A stretch of DNA of 64,000 nucleotides. It comes from Mesostigma viride. Its lineage: Eukaryota; Streptophyta; Mesostigmatophyceae; Mesostigmatales; Mesostigmataceae. A program made the translations under genes and the position numbers. The notes beneath the pieces are model-generated. The model worked only from the letters and a program-made list of their open reading frames with translations, did not search any database and had not been told where the DNA came from. Shown piece by piece: positions 10,454-22,450 of the stretch (position 1 is its first letter; each line of letters opens with the position of its first letter). The stretch is from positions 1,248,976 to 1,312,975 of the forward strand of contig RPFO01000027.1 of assembly GCA_009746045.1 (NCBI GenBank), in the 5' to 3' direction.

Positions 10454-11115
10454 TGTTACGTGCCAACCCAGGTCCCTAGCCTGAGTGACGTAGCGAAAGA
10501 TCCTCCATGCCGGAATTAGGAATAATCAAGGTAGCCTAATGCAGATTGCGCGTCACGACGGAGGTCGTGAGATATCTGGCATCGCGGCTTGACGCCAAGC
10601 TAATTGATACACACTTATAATGGCTAGCAAGACCAATTACAAATGGATAGTTGCCCCAGGTTTAATGTGTAGGCGTCATCGCACTTATCATTCATCAAAC
10701 CAAGAGGACGAGACTCTCGTCCTCGGACCAATTTCACCTAGGTCCGCCACCAAGCTGGCAAAGGGCGCCGACATGGCGCCGACCTTCCTAAGCATGCAGT
10801 CCACACAAGATCTCGGGTCGACATCGACCCTCACCTACAGAATCCACGCATGAGTACAATATCTCAACCAGCTATAAAGTACGCAGCGCGGCGCGACTGC
10901 ACCGGCCCCTAGAAGATCGCATACAACAGCCTAGGCCCAAAATAACTGGCCCGAATCACACAAACTATCATAGTTCCATACAAAAGTCCTGACTAAGGGA
11001 CGATTCCCAAATTAAGTCCCGAAATAAGTCCCAAAGTCCTACGGACTATGACAACAAGCCAAAGTATATAATTTATTCCATTGTTGCGTCCGTCCTAAAG
11101 GGCCGGCACGCAACA
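10454..11115 (-). repeat. Element 1 3' LTR
   Basis: On the minus strand it starts TGTTGCGTGCCGG and ends GGCACGTAACA, standard TG...CA ends. The partner copy is 25254-25915. A 77-codon frame within it occurs in both LTRs but looks like chance. Confidence 0.92.
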
Positions 11116-11127
11116 CTCCTCCCCCCC
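11116..11127 (-). promoter_or_regulatory. Element 1 polypurine tract
   Basis: The minus-strand run GGGGGGGAGGAG abuts the 3' LTR. It is the expected primer site for plus-strand DNA synthesis and matches the tract before the 3' LTR of element 2 (GGGGGAGGAG). Confidence 0.75.
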
Positions 11128-14100
11128 ACGGGGGTCGGTAGTCCCTACCGTACAAGAGTCACTGGGAAAAGAAACAAGTATGCTACACTACTATAAGAGT
11201 ACTATGTCCCAACCCCGGTTCACCCGCGGGTTAGTAATACCAGTTCCTCTAGAGGTTGATACACAGGACCAACCCTGACGTAGTAGCATGAAACAGGATG
11301 ACAGGATCATTCCGCTATCCGTCATAAAACTCGCACAACCATCTCAGCGACCGCCATTGTTGGCGCGCCGATCCACTGGAGCCACCTTAGGGGGCGCCAC
11401 CGCGTGCCCTATCCCATCCACATAATAATGCACAGTCCATGTAATCCCGCTCAACCAGTCCTGAGGTCCTGAGCAGCCTCAAACTTCATGAAATGTTGAC
11501 CATAGGGGTACTATGTCCCAGCCCTTGTGCACCAACGGGCCAGTGAAACCAGGTCCCCCCAGACTTGCCACGCAAGAAGGGCAACTCTTTATATAGCCAA
11601 TCGCCGGGATTGTCAGCAGGAGGGAATATTTTTCATGCATACAACTTGATGATCAGGCCGACGAGGTGGCCAGTCATGTATCCCGTCCAGCCGAAACCCA
11701 GCCTTGCAGCGCGACTGATGCGCGTAATCACATGACGATTAAGAAGTACTACTAGTAGCGTAGACGACGGTGAGGCACAGCATGCAGTGCAGACCCCATG
11801 CTCAGAAGCGAGGGCGTGCACCAGAAGAAACTGATCCATTGCCTCACTACCGACAGTTGTACGCTTCCTCTCAAATACAGGCGCGCCGTGAGCCAACCGA
11901 CCATGCAACGTGGCCGTCCCTGGCCGCCACTGGAGTAGCTGTATAGAGGGGGAAGCCCTAGCGTGGCCGCTAGAGTGCGCCTCCCTTGCACCTGCGAACG
12001 CATGCAGGTGCCCGCAAGGCTCTAGTGTGTCCACTAGAGTGCGCCCCGCCGTCTCTATCCAGCGCGGGAAACAGTCAAAGTCGATCAAAACCGGAAACTT
12101 GTATAATATGGCACGTGCAGTGCCCAAAACTAGCAGGGCCCCAGCGTGTCCACTGGAGTGCGCCCTGCCAACTCCTCCACGAAGCTGCAGTACTTTAGTC
12201 ACAACACCACTCCGGCCGACGTGCATAGACCGGAGCAGTCGCCGGTCCCCGCATTCCTTACTGCCAATGTGCCTGAACTCCACCGCAAGCGGGGGAAAAC
12301 TCCTCAGCTCGCAGTCACACCCTCCGTGACACTTGCACAGCAAGAGCACGGTTGATGTTTGCGCAGGCCCATATGCATTTGATGCTCGAGGCCGCCGACG
12401 TGGACTGCATAGCGCCCGCAATGCCCGCACTTACACAATGCACTGGACAGGTCGGGGAGTGACACGCCTTGCAGGAACTGTCGTATAACAGTAACGTTGC
12501 CCCTGCAAGACACCGTGCTGCTCATGGAGTAGGGCCGACGCTACCCCGCAGTCCCAAACAAGAGCTCCTCGGGCTCGATCGCGCCAAGCACACAGGTGCT
12601 CAAGCACATACAGCGATCGTGGACCGGGTCAATGCCGCGCACGACCGATCACTGCCTGTCCACCCCGCTTGACTGTCTTGCCCAGGATCCCCATTCCCGC
12701 AACACAAACACGCCCTAATGTGTGCAGTCTCCACCGCGCATCGCCACATCCCCCACTCGAAGCTTAAAGGCCTCTCACCACCCCTGTACCCGTGCATGGC
12801 CATGGGGTATAGTACATTTTGCCGCCCACACAGCCCGCCCGCCATGCACATTGAACGCCATGCTCTGAGTCCCTCATCCATGCAACCTCATAGGCGCGCG
12901 GACACGAGCCACTTGCCAATCACGCTCGATCGGCCTCCACCAGTGGTGCAAGGAACAACTCCCTACCGGGCTCAGCCCACAGGAGGGACGCGAACACTGC
13001 GCGATGGTAGCCATGCGCAGGGTCGCGGGCAGTGACTAGGTGCTCAGACTCCAGCAGCTCGATCATGCCTGCCTCTCAGTCATCGGGTCGCCGTTACAGT
13101 CCCCGTGACTCGCCCTCGACGGCCAGATCCCGCACGTCCCATGTACCTCAGTGCTCTGCCATGGCTCAGCGCGCGTCAGCGCCGGGTCCGCTCAGAGCGG
13201 ATGTACCGGCCCAATGCAGTGATACCGGGTGTTACTCGGACACCGGCAGTCTGCGGGGCGACAGCGCCACATCATGTGGCATCGGCACCATGCACACGCA
13301 CTGTTGAGGCGGTGAGACAATGACCGGACACTGCCACCGGCTTCTGATGCAACCACGACCGGCACCAGTGCAACCAGTGCAACCACGACCGGCTGGGTCA
13401 TCCACCACTACTGCCGGCAGTACGTGCTGTCGCCATGCAACTGCACCGTGCCCGCATAGGCTTGCAGCCCCGGGGGCCCCTACTCCCGACAGTCGCGGCG
13501 GACGCGGGCGCGCACTGCATGCACGGGTACTCGAGCCCGGGAGTGCCCTGACCCAGCTAGGCGTCGACTCAATGCCGGAGTAGCCAATTGGTTGGCTACC
13601 GACAATTCAACAAGGTGCAGTACATCTGTTTGCCGGCCGACCACGATTCAATACAGGCTCCACCATGCCTGATCGCCCAGTCACATCGGGGTTGCAACAG
13701 CCTCCATGCACCGTGCCGTCTCCATGCACCGTGCCGCACTAGTGAAATTAATCACGTGCGGGTGCGCGAGAAGCCATGCACGTCCCTCACGCGCCCGGAA
13801 GTCAGGGAGCCGTGACTCATAGCCGCCAGCCGGAAGGCTCCCTATAATAATACTTGGCCGCATGCCATGGGACTCCGCGTCCGTTGGTCACTCGGGACGC
13901 GACGTGCAGTCAGGCCGTAGCTTGGGGTCGCTGGCACTCGCTGCCGAATCCGGCATCCCGCGCGGAGATGCCTCGGTACGGACGCCTTAGTAGAAGAATC
14001 ATCAAGCATCCGGTGAGCCCATGTCCAAAAAGACCAGGACCATGTGCACATGCGGTGCTGAGTGCCTGACGTGGTCCTCTTCGGGACGACCCGTTCAAGC

Positions 14101-14426
14101 CCACCACCAATTGCAGATTATCCCATAGAGAATATAGCATAGAGAAAATATATTATATAGAAAATAGAGAATATCGAAAATATATAATATCCGCACGCTG
14201 GCGCATCGACCCCTGGCATGGCAGTAGAAGGGTCGTCGGATCCACGCGCGGCTGCGCTGGATTCCTACATCTATAGATGGCCGGCTCGCTCCAAAGCCGA
14301 ACCGTGCCGATCATACAGGAGCTAGATGATATAATTAAGAAGAGTATGGTATCATAAAGAAGTGGACCAGTACAAGTACTTAGTAGATAAAAGGTAGGTA
14401 TAGTAAAGAAGTATATGGTATTAATA
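11128..14426 (-). other. Element 1 internal region without recognisable pol
   Basis: RT, RNase H and integrase are expected here by comparison with element 2, but no such motif is visible in any frame. Minus-strand frames at 11633-12430 and 12304-12525 carry Cys clusters (LCKCHGGCDC; LCKCGHCGRY) that recall LCACGDC in the post-pol ORF of element 2. This may be a decayed version of that ORF. GTGTCCACTAGAGTGCGCC-like motifs recur at about 11965, 12030 and 12148. The part from 14130 to 14200 is AT-rich. Confidence 0.45.
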
Positions 14427-14517
14427 TTAGTAGCCCTCTGGTTTCATACGCCCTGCGACCCCTCCCCTTCCCCCGGGGACGACGCGGCCACGCGATCGTC
14501 CAATTACTGCCAAGGAG

Positions 14518-14923
14518 TCAAGGATGCTGGACCGCCGGGCGCTCGTGTGTAATGCTATGTGCCCTATACTCGCTGTCAGGGCACCAAAAGGAACCATCGG
14601 GAAACCAAACAACTCGCCGGCGCACGCGAATGTCCACATCCTGCGCGTCCAAAGTCGAGCCCAATGATGATGTCCGCTGCGCCCAGCGGTGCGATGGTCG
14701 CAGCCAGGTCGAACGGGGTGCCTTGCAGCACACCTTTGATATCTGCCCGACCGGGCGATTGGTGTTGGCGACCATCCGAGTGGGTCAGATGCACGGCCGT
14801 CCGGTGTGGGGGGCTGGGCGTCAGGCCCAGCCGGCGCACCAGTGCCGCGTTGATGAAGGACGTGGAAGCGCCTGTGACGACCAAAAACTTGGCATCCATG
14901 ACGGTTGGTTGGCCGTGTCTCAA
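14518..14923 (-). pseudogene. Element 1 retroviral-type aspartic protease, frameshifted
   Basis: Two minus-strand frames together match the protease of element 2: MDAKFLVVTGASTSFINAAL, then HSDGRQHQSPG, then PLGAADIIIGLDF, continuing in the next frame as DAQDVDIRVRRRVVWFPDG. The active-site triplet reads VTGAS where element 2 has VDTGAS, so the catalytic Asp appears lost. With the frameshift near 14660 it is inactive. The fold would have matured Gag and Pol. Confidence 0.75.
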
Positions 14924-15360
14924 TATATTATTACATTCTCATATATAAAATATCCCATTACCGCCAACGGTACCCTATATAAAACCACTAGTGCTAGACG
15001 CCTAATAGTAATTTCCCATTACCGCCAACGGCGTCTATGCACGGGGTCCGTGTATGATTCCAAACACCCCCCTTACTGCTGATAGCATGATAACAGGGTG
15101 ACCTGCTACGGTGCAGGACCAATGCACCCTTCGTACTACTGACATCATGATAACAGGGTGACCTGCTACTGTGCAGGACCAATGCACCCTTGGTATTTGG
15201 TACAGATGTGGGGCAAAACAGACACCCCCCCTTGCCCTACACAGGTGGGCATTCTCAGAATGGCTAAGGTGGCCAGCCACTAGGACTGGAAAAGCGCACC
15301 GGACTGAACATATTATAAAAATATAATTATTAGTTAAATATACTAATATAATAATATATA
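14924..15360 (-). repeat. Element 1 spacer between gag and protease, with a 60-bp tandem duplication
   Basis: Two 60-bp copies (about 15084-15200) share GGTGACCTGCTAC and GTGCAGGACCAATGCACCCT. An AT-rich run follows at about 15308-15362. In element 2 gag and protease abut, so this is extra sequence. Confidence 0.7.
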
Positions 15361-16704
15361 TTATAGTATACTCCCAGCGGCAAACTCGTAACCGGCCACT
15401 GCTGGTGACTCAAAGGTCGCACGCTGTCCGGAGGCTAGTCGGTGAGCCTCGATCTCATTGACCGCGCGCAGCACGCCCTTGGTAGAACTCATCGCGGGCG
15501 GCCGCGGCTGCTGGTGCTGAGTCGTGAACTGCCGGGCCTGCTGGCGCCCGCTCGTCCGCGTTGCGGGGCTTGTCCCTTGGGCCGGAGGAGTCCGGGCGAC
15601 TGCCGAACGCCGGGCCTGAAAACCTGGGCTCGGTCTCCCCCGTGCCACGTCCAGCGTGCCTGCTACGGAGTTTGGGGCAGTCGCGCCTGAGGTGACCCAC
15701 CTCAAAGCACATGAAGCAACGGGCTTTACTCGCGTCGATGGCGTTGAGGCCATGGTCAACGTTCCCGTCCTCCAGGTCATCAAGGGAGTCATCGTTCTCC
15801 TCGCCGTCGTGCGGGGGACCTGATCGGAAGAAACGACGCACCGATGGTGCGCGCCCGCGAGCCACGACGTCGGCCACCTGCAGAAGATACCGCTGGATTT
15901 TCAGGATATCCCACTCATCCCAGGGGACCTCAGCGTAGTGCTTCAGTACCTCATCCTGCAGCTCGGGACTGAGGGCCTCAATGAACCGGATCTTGTACTC
16001 GTACCAGGTCATGTCTGTCAGGTAAGCGGCGGTGGACTCAAACTTGGATAGGAACTCGCGGTACGGAGTGGCTCCCTGGCGCAGCTTGCCGAATGCGAGT
16101 CGCTCGTGGATTACAACATCTGGGGGCACCAGCTTGCAGCGCACCCGGTCCATCAGCTCCTCCACGGTTTGCGGGTACGATTGGGATGCGATGCTCTCAC
16201 AATTTAGGATGCTCACCACCGAGGGGTCCATGCAGGTGTTGACGACATGCGGAATGAGATCGCAGGTGGCCAGTTTCCCAACTGTGGTGGTTACACCAGA
16301 CGGTATACTGCTGTTGCCACATGCGCCCCCATTCGTCAATCTCCCGCGGTTTCATGTCCGCGTGCAGCTTGGGAACATTCTTGAACGTGGGCATCGGTGG
16401 GGCCTTCACCGTATTAGGCTTGGGCCCACCGACCTCCCGGTAGGCGATGGAGCCGAAGGCTGGAGGCTGCGACCGGGGGAGAGATCCGGATCTGGTCGGC
16501 GTACCGTACGTCCGCCGCACCTGTACCGACGAGGGGTGTTCATACCCCGGGCCATCCAAGGCCACTCTGCTGAAATTCAGGTTGCTGACGACCGCTGGCG
16601 AGTGAACCATGCTGCTGCTCTGCCCCCGAGGTTGCTGCAGTTGATGCTGCGGTTGCTGCTGCTGCTGCGGTAGTTGATGCTGCTGCTGCGGTTGCTGCTG
16701 CTGC

Positions 16705-16741
<37 letters not shown>

Positions 16742-17096
16742 AACCCTGCTGCTGCTGCTGCTCGGCCGCCGTTGCTGCTGCTGGAAACCCTGCTGCGGGC
16801 TGCGGCTGCTGTTGCTGCTGCTGCCGTTGCTGCTGCTGGAAACCCTGCTGGAGCATCTCCTGGCTGCGCCCGTCCCCCCCTTGTTCCACCCTGGAGTCTG
16901 GACTGTCATCATCTGATGAATCTCTGCGGCCCTGGTCTCTAGATCGTGGGGAGCCTTCCGCAGGTCTCTCCATGACCTCACCTGTACCTGTCCCTACTTG
17001 GACGTGCGGTGGTACCTCTACCACCTCTATACCTTGCTCGTGGTTGTCTACCTGTCCTATCTCTCTGTTGACAGGTTCTCTCCGTCTTCGTGGCAT
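15361..17096 (-). pseudogene. Element 1 gag, frameshifted
   Basis: It starts at MPRRRREPVNREIG (17096). An N-terminal region with long Gln runs (CAG/CTG repeats, about 16620-16860) leads to a capsid region with TVKAPPMPTFKNVPKLHADM and REIDEWGRM. A one-base shift near 16275 moves it to a second frame: CMDPSVVSILNCESIAS, HERLAFGKLRQGATPYREFL, then a CCHC zinc knuckle CFMCFEVGHLRRDC. A second shift near 15480 moves the tail to a third frame (VAGYEFAAG). Every block matches element 2 gag. The product would form the particle and bind RNA. Confidence 0.85.
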
Positions 17097-17184
17097 GATG
17101 CTCGTACCGATACCTTACACTGCAGGCAACACCTCCCCAGTGAGAGAGAGAGAGAGAGAAAGAGAGCAACCACGTACTATATAT

Positions 17185-20100
17185 CTGAAATAAGCGCCTG
17201 CCGGCCCGGCTAGGGAGACGCCGCAGGCCCCACGTCCTGCCTTTGCTGGCGCCGCTCCCCGCCACTCAGCGCCCGCCGACGGCCTTCACCGGTGTGCCGT
17301 GCTGCTTCCCACGGGGTCCCCGTGTGCTGGTGTGTTCCACAACCGTAACCTCCTCTGCCAGCACCTTCGCGCTGTGCACCCCGATCTCGGCGCGGCGGAT
17401 CTGCAGGCCATGAGCTGTTACCGGTGCCCGGAAGCTCACTGCCAGCGGGTGTACTCCATTCACGGGCGCGCTCAGCACGCGCGCGCCTGTGTTGCTCAAC
17501 GGCCCCTCAACCGGCCAGCAGTCCCGGCCCCCTCCCCCCCTCCCGCCTCGGCTCCCACCGGCTCCCAGCCCCCGCCGCCCGACTACTCGGCCAGTTGGCG
17601 TTGGCTTGACACGGTTCCCTGGGATGCATGCGCCATCAACCCGACGTCTACCCTGACCGACCTCCCCCACCGCGCGCGTAGCCTTTTCGCGCAATGTGCA
17701 ATCGTTTCTCTCCGGCGCATGCACGCCGCTCCGGACGACCCGCTGGGCTTTAAACTGCACATGGTGACCCCCCGCCTGCTCCTCACCCCTCTCGGGCGTG
17801 GTGTGCGCGGCCTCCAGGGTGCGGTTATTGCCCGTTGCCGACGCTTTCTGCAGGGGGACTGGGAGGGGCTGTTTGGCGTGCCGCCCCCGCGCACGGCCCG
17901 GCTGTCGGGGGAGGTCAACTTCGAGCGGGTGGCCGCCGACGTCATCCGCCTCGTCCGCGAGGGGCAGCTCAGCCGGGCCATGACCCGCTTGGAAATGGCC
18001 AAGCTGGCCCCCGCCAATGCGGCTACCCTGGCGGCCTTGGAGGCTCTTCACCCTGCGGAGCCCGGATTCCAGCTGCCCGTGCCGGACCCCCTGCCGGCCC
18101 CCCTCCGGCTGGACCGCGACTGCTTCCTGGAGGTGATGCGTGCGGTCCCGCGGGCTTCCTCTACCGGGCCGTCGGGCTGGCGCTACGAGCACTTGGAGGT
18201 CCTGGTGGGGCATGGGGGCGAGGACATTCTCTTTGACACCCTCATTGACCTGGCGGCTGGTCGCGTTCCTCCCGCTGCGCGCGAGTGGTTAGCGGGCGCT
18301 CGCCTCCTCGCTCTGCTCAAGGGTGTCTTGCCCCCCCCGAGGGCAAGGTGCGCCCGATCGCCTGCGGTGAGGTGCTCCGCAAGCTCGTGGGCAAAGTGAT
18401 CTGCCGCCAAAAGGCGCCCGAGCTCCGTGCCTTTTTCTGCCCGCCCCTCGCAGCGGGTGAGACCTCGGTGGCGGCCCAGCTGGGGGTGACGACTCCAGGC
18501 GGGGCGGATATCCTCATCCATTCGGTGCAGGCCTACCTCGAGGCCCACCCCACCCACGCTGTCGTCAAGGTCGACTGCCACAACGCGTTCAACAGTCTGT
18601 CCCGCGCCAGCATGTTTGCGGCCGTCATGGAGTCCTTCGAGGACTTGTACGCTTGGACAGCCGTGTGCTACGGCCAGCCCGGCCAACTGGTTCACATCAT
18701 GGAGGACGGCACTCGCGGCGGCCTGCTGTCGCGGTCGGGCACCCAGCAAGGGGACCCCCTGGGACCCCTGTACTTTGCCGCCCCCCTCCAGGGTTGCCTC
18801 CAAGCGGTCCATGCTGCCCACCCGGCAGTCGCTATTCAGGCCTACTTGGATGATATCTACCTTCTGGGCCCTGTGCCGGACACCACCGCGGCTCTGCTGG
18901 CACTGCAGACCGCGGTGGCCGACATCAACCTCCAGTTGACCCTGGCCAAGTGCGCGGTGTACTCGCCCCAAGGTGATTGCTCCGGCTTTCCGCCCCAGCT
19001 CTTGGGCCGGGACGAGCGCCTCCATGGGTTGGATGTCCTCGGCGTTCCGGTTGGCGACCCCGCGTTTGTCATCGATGCTCTGCGGGCCGCCCTCGAGGCA
19101 CGCACTGAGGTACTGCCCTTGATTGCGCGCCTTCATGATTCGCAGACCAAGGGTCTGCTTCTGTGGTTTTGCGCTCACCCTCGCGTCGTTCACTGGCTCC
19201 GGGGCGCTCTTCCGGCTCAGGTCCGGCTGGCCGCCGAGGGCCACGACGAACGCATCCAGTCGGCCTTGGCGCAGCTGGTCCCGGGCCCCGACCTCCCGCC
19301 ACATGCTATTCGCATTGCCTCCCTGCCTGCACGGATGGGTGGCTGCGGTCTGACTCGTGCCGCCCGGCTGGCCCCAGCAGCATTTTTGGGCTCCGTCGCT
19401 CAGTCGTGGGCGGAAAGCTGCCGGCTCCTGCCCCTTTTGGCAACGGCAGCGCCTGACCTCCTGGACCCCAGCAGCCCTTTGCCCTTCGTCACCGCCATCC
19501 AGGAGGCCTATGCTGAGATCCAGCAGGCCTGTTCTCCCGTCCGTGCCGCTCAGGCGGTACAGCGCCACCTCCCTCGCGGCACTCCCTCGGTCGCCTCCGT
19601 TCAATCTCCCGCCGCATTCCCTGCTCGCGTCATCGATAAACACCAGAAAACCTACGCGGGTATTCTGCACACGGCTGATTGGATTGCTCTTTTCGGGGAC
19701 CTCAACGCCCAGGGACGTGCGTGGCTGTTCTCGCTTTCCTTGCGGAGTGTGGGCTCGGCGTACCTTCGTGCTCTTCCCATGGCCCCCCCATTCGCCTTGG
19801 CTCCCAGCCACTACTCGGTGGCGCTCCGGCACCAGCTATTTGCCCCGCAGCCTCTTGTTCCGGCCGGGCGGCCTTGTGGTAGCTGTGGGCAGCCGCTGGA
19901 TCCCACGGGGACTCACTACCTTGCCTGCATGGGGGGCCAACAGAATCAGAATTGGTATTTGTATTTGCACACTGTCCTCCTGACGGTGGTGCTCGCCATG
20001 ATTCGGTCGGTTTTCCCCCACGCGAACATCCGGTCCGAGGATGCGGATGGCGCTGCCTTCTATTCCCCCAACCACCGGCCTGACATCGTGGTGCTGGACT

Positions 20101-20630
20101 TTGAGGGGGGTGGCCGGCATCTGCTTATTGACGTTTCGGTGGCGCGGCCCTTGGCTCTTAGCCACGTGGCTGGGGCCTCCCTCACGGCAGGTTACACGGC
20201 GGACCGGGCGGAGCGGGCCAAGCTCCTGGCCTACGGCGACGTCGGGCACCATCGTGTGGTGCCCTTTGTCCTGGAGGAGTTTGGGGCCATGGGGCCCCTG
20301 ACCTCCGCCTTCTTCAAGGAGTGTTGCCGGCTCCGGGAGGACCGGCTGGACCTGGAGGGCCAGCGGGCCCCATGGTCGGCGCGGACCTGGACGTCATATT
20401 GGCGTCAGCGCTTGTCGGTGGCGCTGACTCGGGCCATGGCTGACATCATGCTCCGCCGTACGCGGGCTGATTTTGCGGTGCAGCAGGGCTATTAGGTTCC
20501 TCCCGTTAGGCGTTTCCATTGGTCTTATCGTAGTATAGAGCTTTGACATGGCTCTGTATATAGGTTTATAGCTGGGCGTTTGCTTTGGTTTGAGTGATTT
20601 CACTCTGCTGTAAGTAATTATATTTTTAAT
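17185..20630 (+). mobile_element. RLE-type (R2-like) non-LTR retrotransposon, copy 1
   Basis: One long ORF with N-terminal zinc fingers, RT and a C-terminal restriction-like endonuclease. There are no LTRs. The 3' end (TAAGTAATTATATTTTTAA) is shared with copy 2. It sits in the short AT-rich gap between the leader ORF and gag of element 1. The flanks share TATATAT (17178-17184 and about 20630-20636), a likely short target duplication, so the ends are uncertain by a few bases. An (AG)n run (17142-17166) is just upstream. Confidence 0.82.
17194..20495 (+). pseudogene. RLE retrotransposon ORF: zinc fingers, reverse transcriptase, endonuclease; one frameshift
   Basis: The frame opens after TAA at 17191 with no ATG near, as in many R2-like elements. 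First come two zinc-finger-like motifs (C..C..H..H around PCAGVFHNRNLLCQHLRAVH, then CYRCPEAHC..H..C). RT follows, with SGWRYEHLE, GTQQGDPLGP and the catalytic YLDD at 18843-18854. Then a Cys-His motif CGSCGQPLDPTGTHYLAC (from about 19875), and an endonuclease core RPDIVVLDF then LLIDVSVARP (Asp at 20083 and 20130), typical of the R2/R4/NeSL nuclease. A shift in the C8 run near 18331-18338 splits the ORF; the two frames overlap there. Apart from this the ORF is complete to TAG at 20493-20495. The protein would nick target DNA and prime reverse transcription there. Confidence 0.88.
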
Positions 20631-20884
20631 ATATATATAGGACCTAGTACTATTCCCTAGTAGTAATCCCCTCTATTGTCTGCTAGAGCCAATGGTCAGC
20701 TGGGAGAAGGTAACTGTAACTGCGGTCCCCACCTCCTGACTGCTGTCTCCCTTGCTATGCGTGGGTGGCTTAGAGCATTCACGAGTGGTGTGCAGACCCT
20801 CTGGCAATGGCATATGCTCCCTAACAAACCTATCTGCATCTATGATGTTATCAAACCCCTTCCATCTAGCATTAGAATCCCTAG

Positions 20885-21501
20885 AGTTGTGAGGGTAAGA
20901 ATGCCACGAATTCCGCCATGGTTCTTGCAGGAAGTTGCCTTTATTAACAATCAGGAAACACAGACGTAAGTCACGTCACTTCCAAGACTGCACGCAGCAC
21001 AGACGACAGGGTCGCAGTGCCAAGAGAACGTGCACGCAAGAACTAGCGTCCCGGTGTGACCAAGTCACTCATATAGCTTACTAGGGACGCGTCCAAGTAT
21101 TCAGCTGCACTGTCACAGCTGAACTGTCAATCAATTGATTACACAGACTCTGGCACGCCTTTGGCGCGCAGATCTATCAATTGTCCATACGGCTAGTCCT
21201 GTGGACCTATCCGTACACTAGTCAGCATCAATTGTCTCATAGGTCCTGGCGCGCTACAGTGCGCCTACCTATCAATTGACCATCAAGTCCTGTACAAGTC
21301 CTGTCAACGTCCTGCGGACTATCAAAGTGACACTTGTACATCCTGTGTCCGTACGCGCCCACAGTGGCGCGCCGGGTACTGTCGGCACAGCCTAGGAAAC
21401 GTCATAACTTTTACGTTCCTTAACCAAATGAGGCGTTCAAGGTGCCGTTGGAAAGAGCGTAACAATCTCTATCCATCTAACGTAAATCCTTTACGTTAAC
21501 T
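20885..21501 (-). repeat. Copia-like element 3' LTR
   Basis: Starts AGTTGTGAGGG and ends CGTTAACT on the plus strand; 617 bp. Partner at 23711-24327. It contains several TATCAATTG motifs and GGCGCGC palindromes. Confidence 0.9.
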
Positions 21502-22437
21502 CCAATCCCTTCTTTTCTTTAGGGGTCACATCCCCTGCCAGGGACCCTTGAAGTAGCTTGAAATGTCCTTCACTCCAGCTTGAAGCTTGAACAGATGTCT
21601 TTAATGGCCAATGCCATTCCCCCAGCCCTTTCTTTTAAGGAACTGGAAAAGAAACAGATCTGCCACAGGGAAAACCATTTCATGAGAAATGGAGAAAACC
21701 TATGGAAGTGGCATTACAGAGTACCACCAGATATTAGAAGCACACAAAATTAAATACATACAGGTTAATTCTATGAGGTCTTCTCCAGGAATTAATCCCA
21801 TCACCTCGGTAGAGCCTCCAGTACAATGACCTTCTGGCGGTGAGTTACATTAATCCCAGATACTAATCCCATAAAACCCAGTACATATTCAATATAAGTA
21901 CAATAAATCCATGACAATTAAAATACCACTTGACAAAGTAAGGCGTATTACAATAGTTTGCCTGTCACTCTCTCAACAGGGGTCTATTGGCGCCCGTCTT
22001 ACGGCGCCCGTCTACTTGCCAGATGGTAAACTGCCACAGCAAACAAATGACAAAATGAAACACATAGGCAACAATTAAATCCTGCCCTGGGGAACTAGGG
22101 AAGTCTGAACAGGCAAACACCTGAACAGGCCAGCTTGTAGAAACATAATACCAGGGAATCGAACCCCGCCCTATAAACCCCAGAATAAAGGTTCCCAGAC
22201 CATTGTGAGAGGTATGTACAAATATACATTTCTTTTAAAATAGAATACATGGTCTGTAATGGACCTGTCAACCTTGTGTAGTCAACAGCATGAACCCCAG
22301 CCAAAACCTGGCTGTATCCTGATTAAAATCAGAGTGAGTGTACCATGGTCCATGAGCCTTAGTACAGACTAAAATACAGGTATTATGCCAGTCACAATGC
22401 TGACACTACCACACAATCTGCTCTCCAATGCCCTATA
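21502..22437. other. Copia-like element internal region without coding
   Basis: No family-like frame. It holds the purine-rich tract next to the LTR and, at about 21945-21987 on the plus strand, a 40-bp segment (starting GTATTACAATAGTTTGCC) repeated in inverted orientation at 23664-23704 beside the other LTR. Confidence 0.6.
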
Positions 22438-22450
22438 ACCATGCACCAGC

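Noticed and set aside
16577..16981. Ser/Leu/Gln homopolymer frames on both strands
   Set aside because: They come from the CAG/CTG repeats of element 1 gag read in other frames.
18183..19832. 549-codon open frame on the minus strand
   Set aside because: Antisense shadow of the GC-rich RLE retrotransposon ORF; no family-like sequence.
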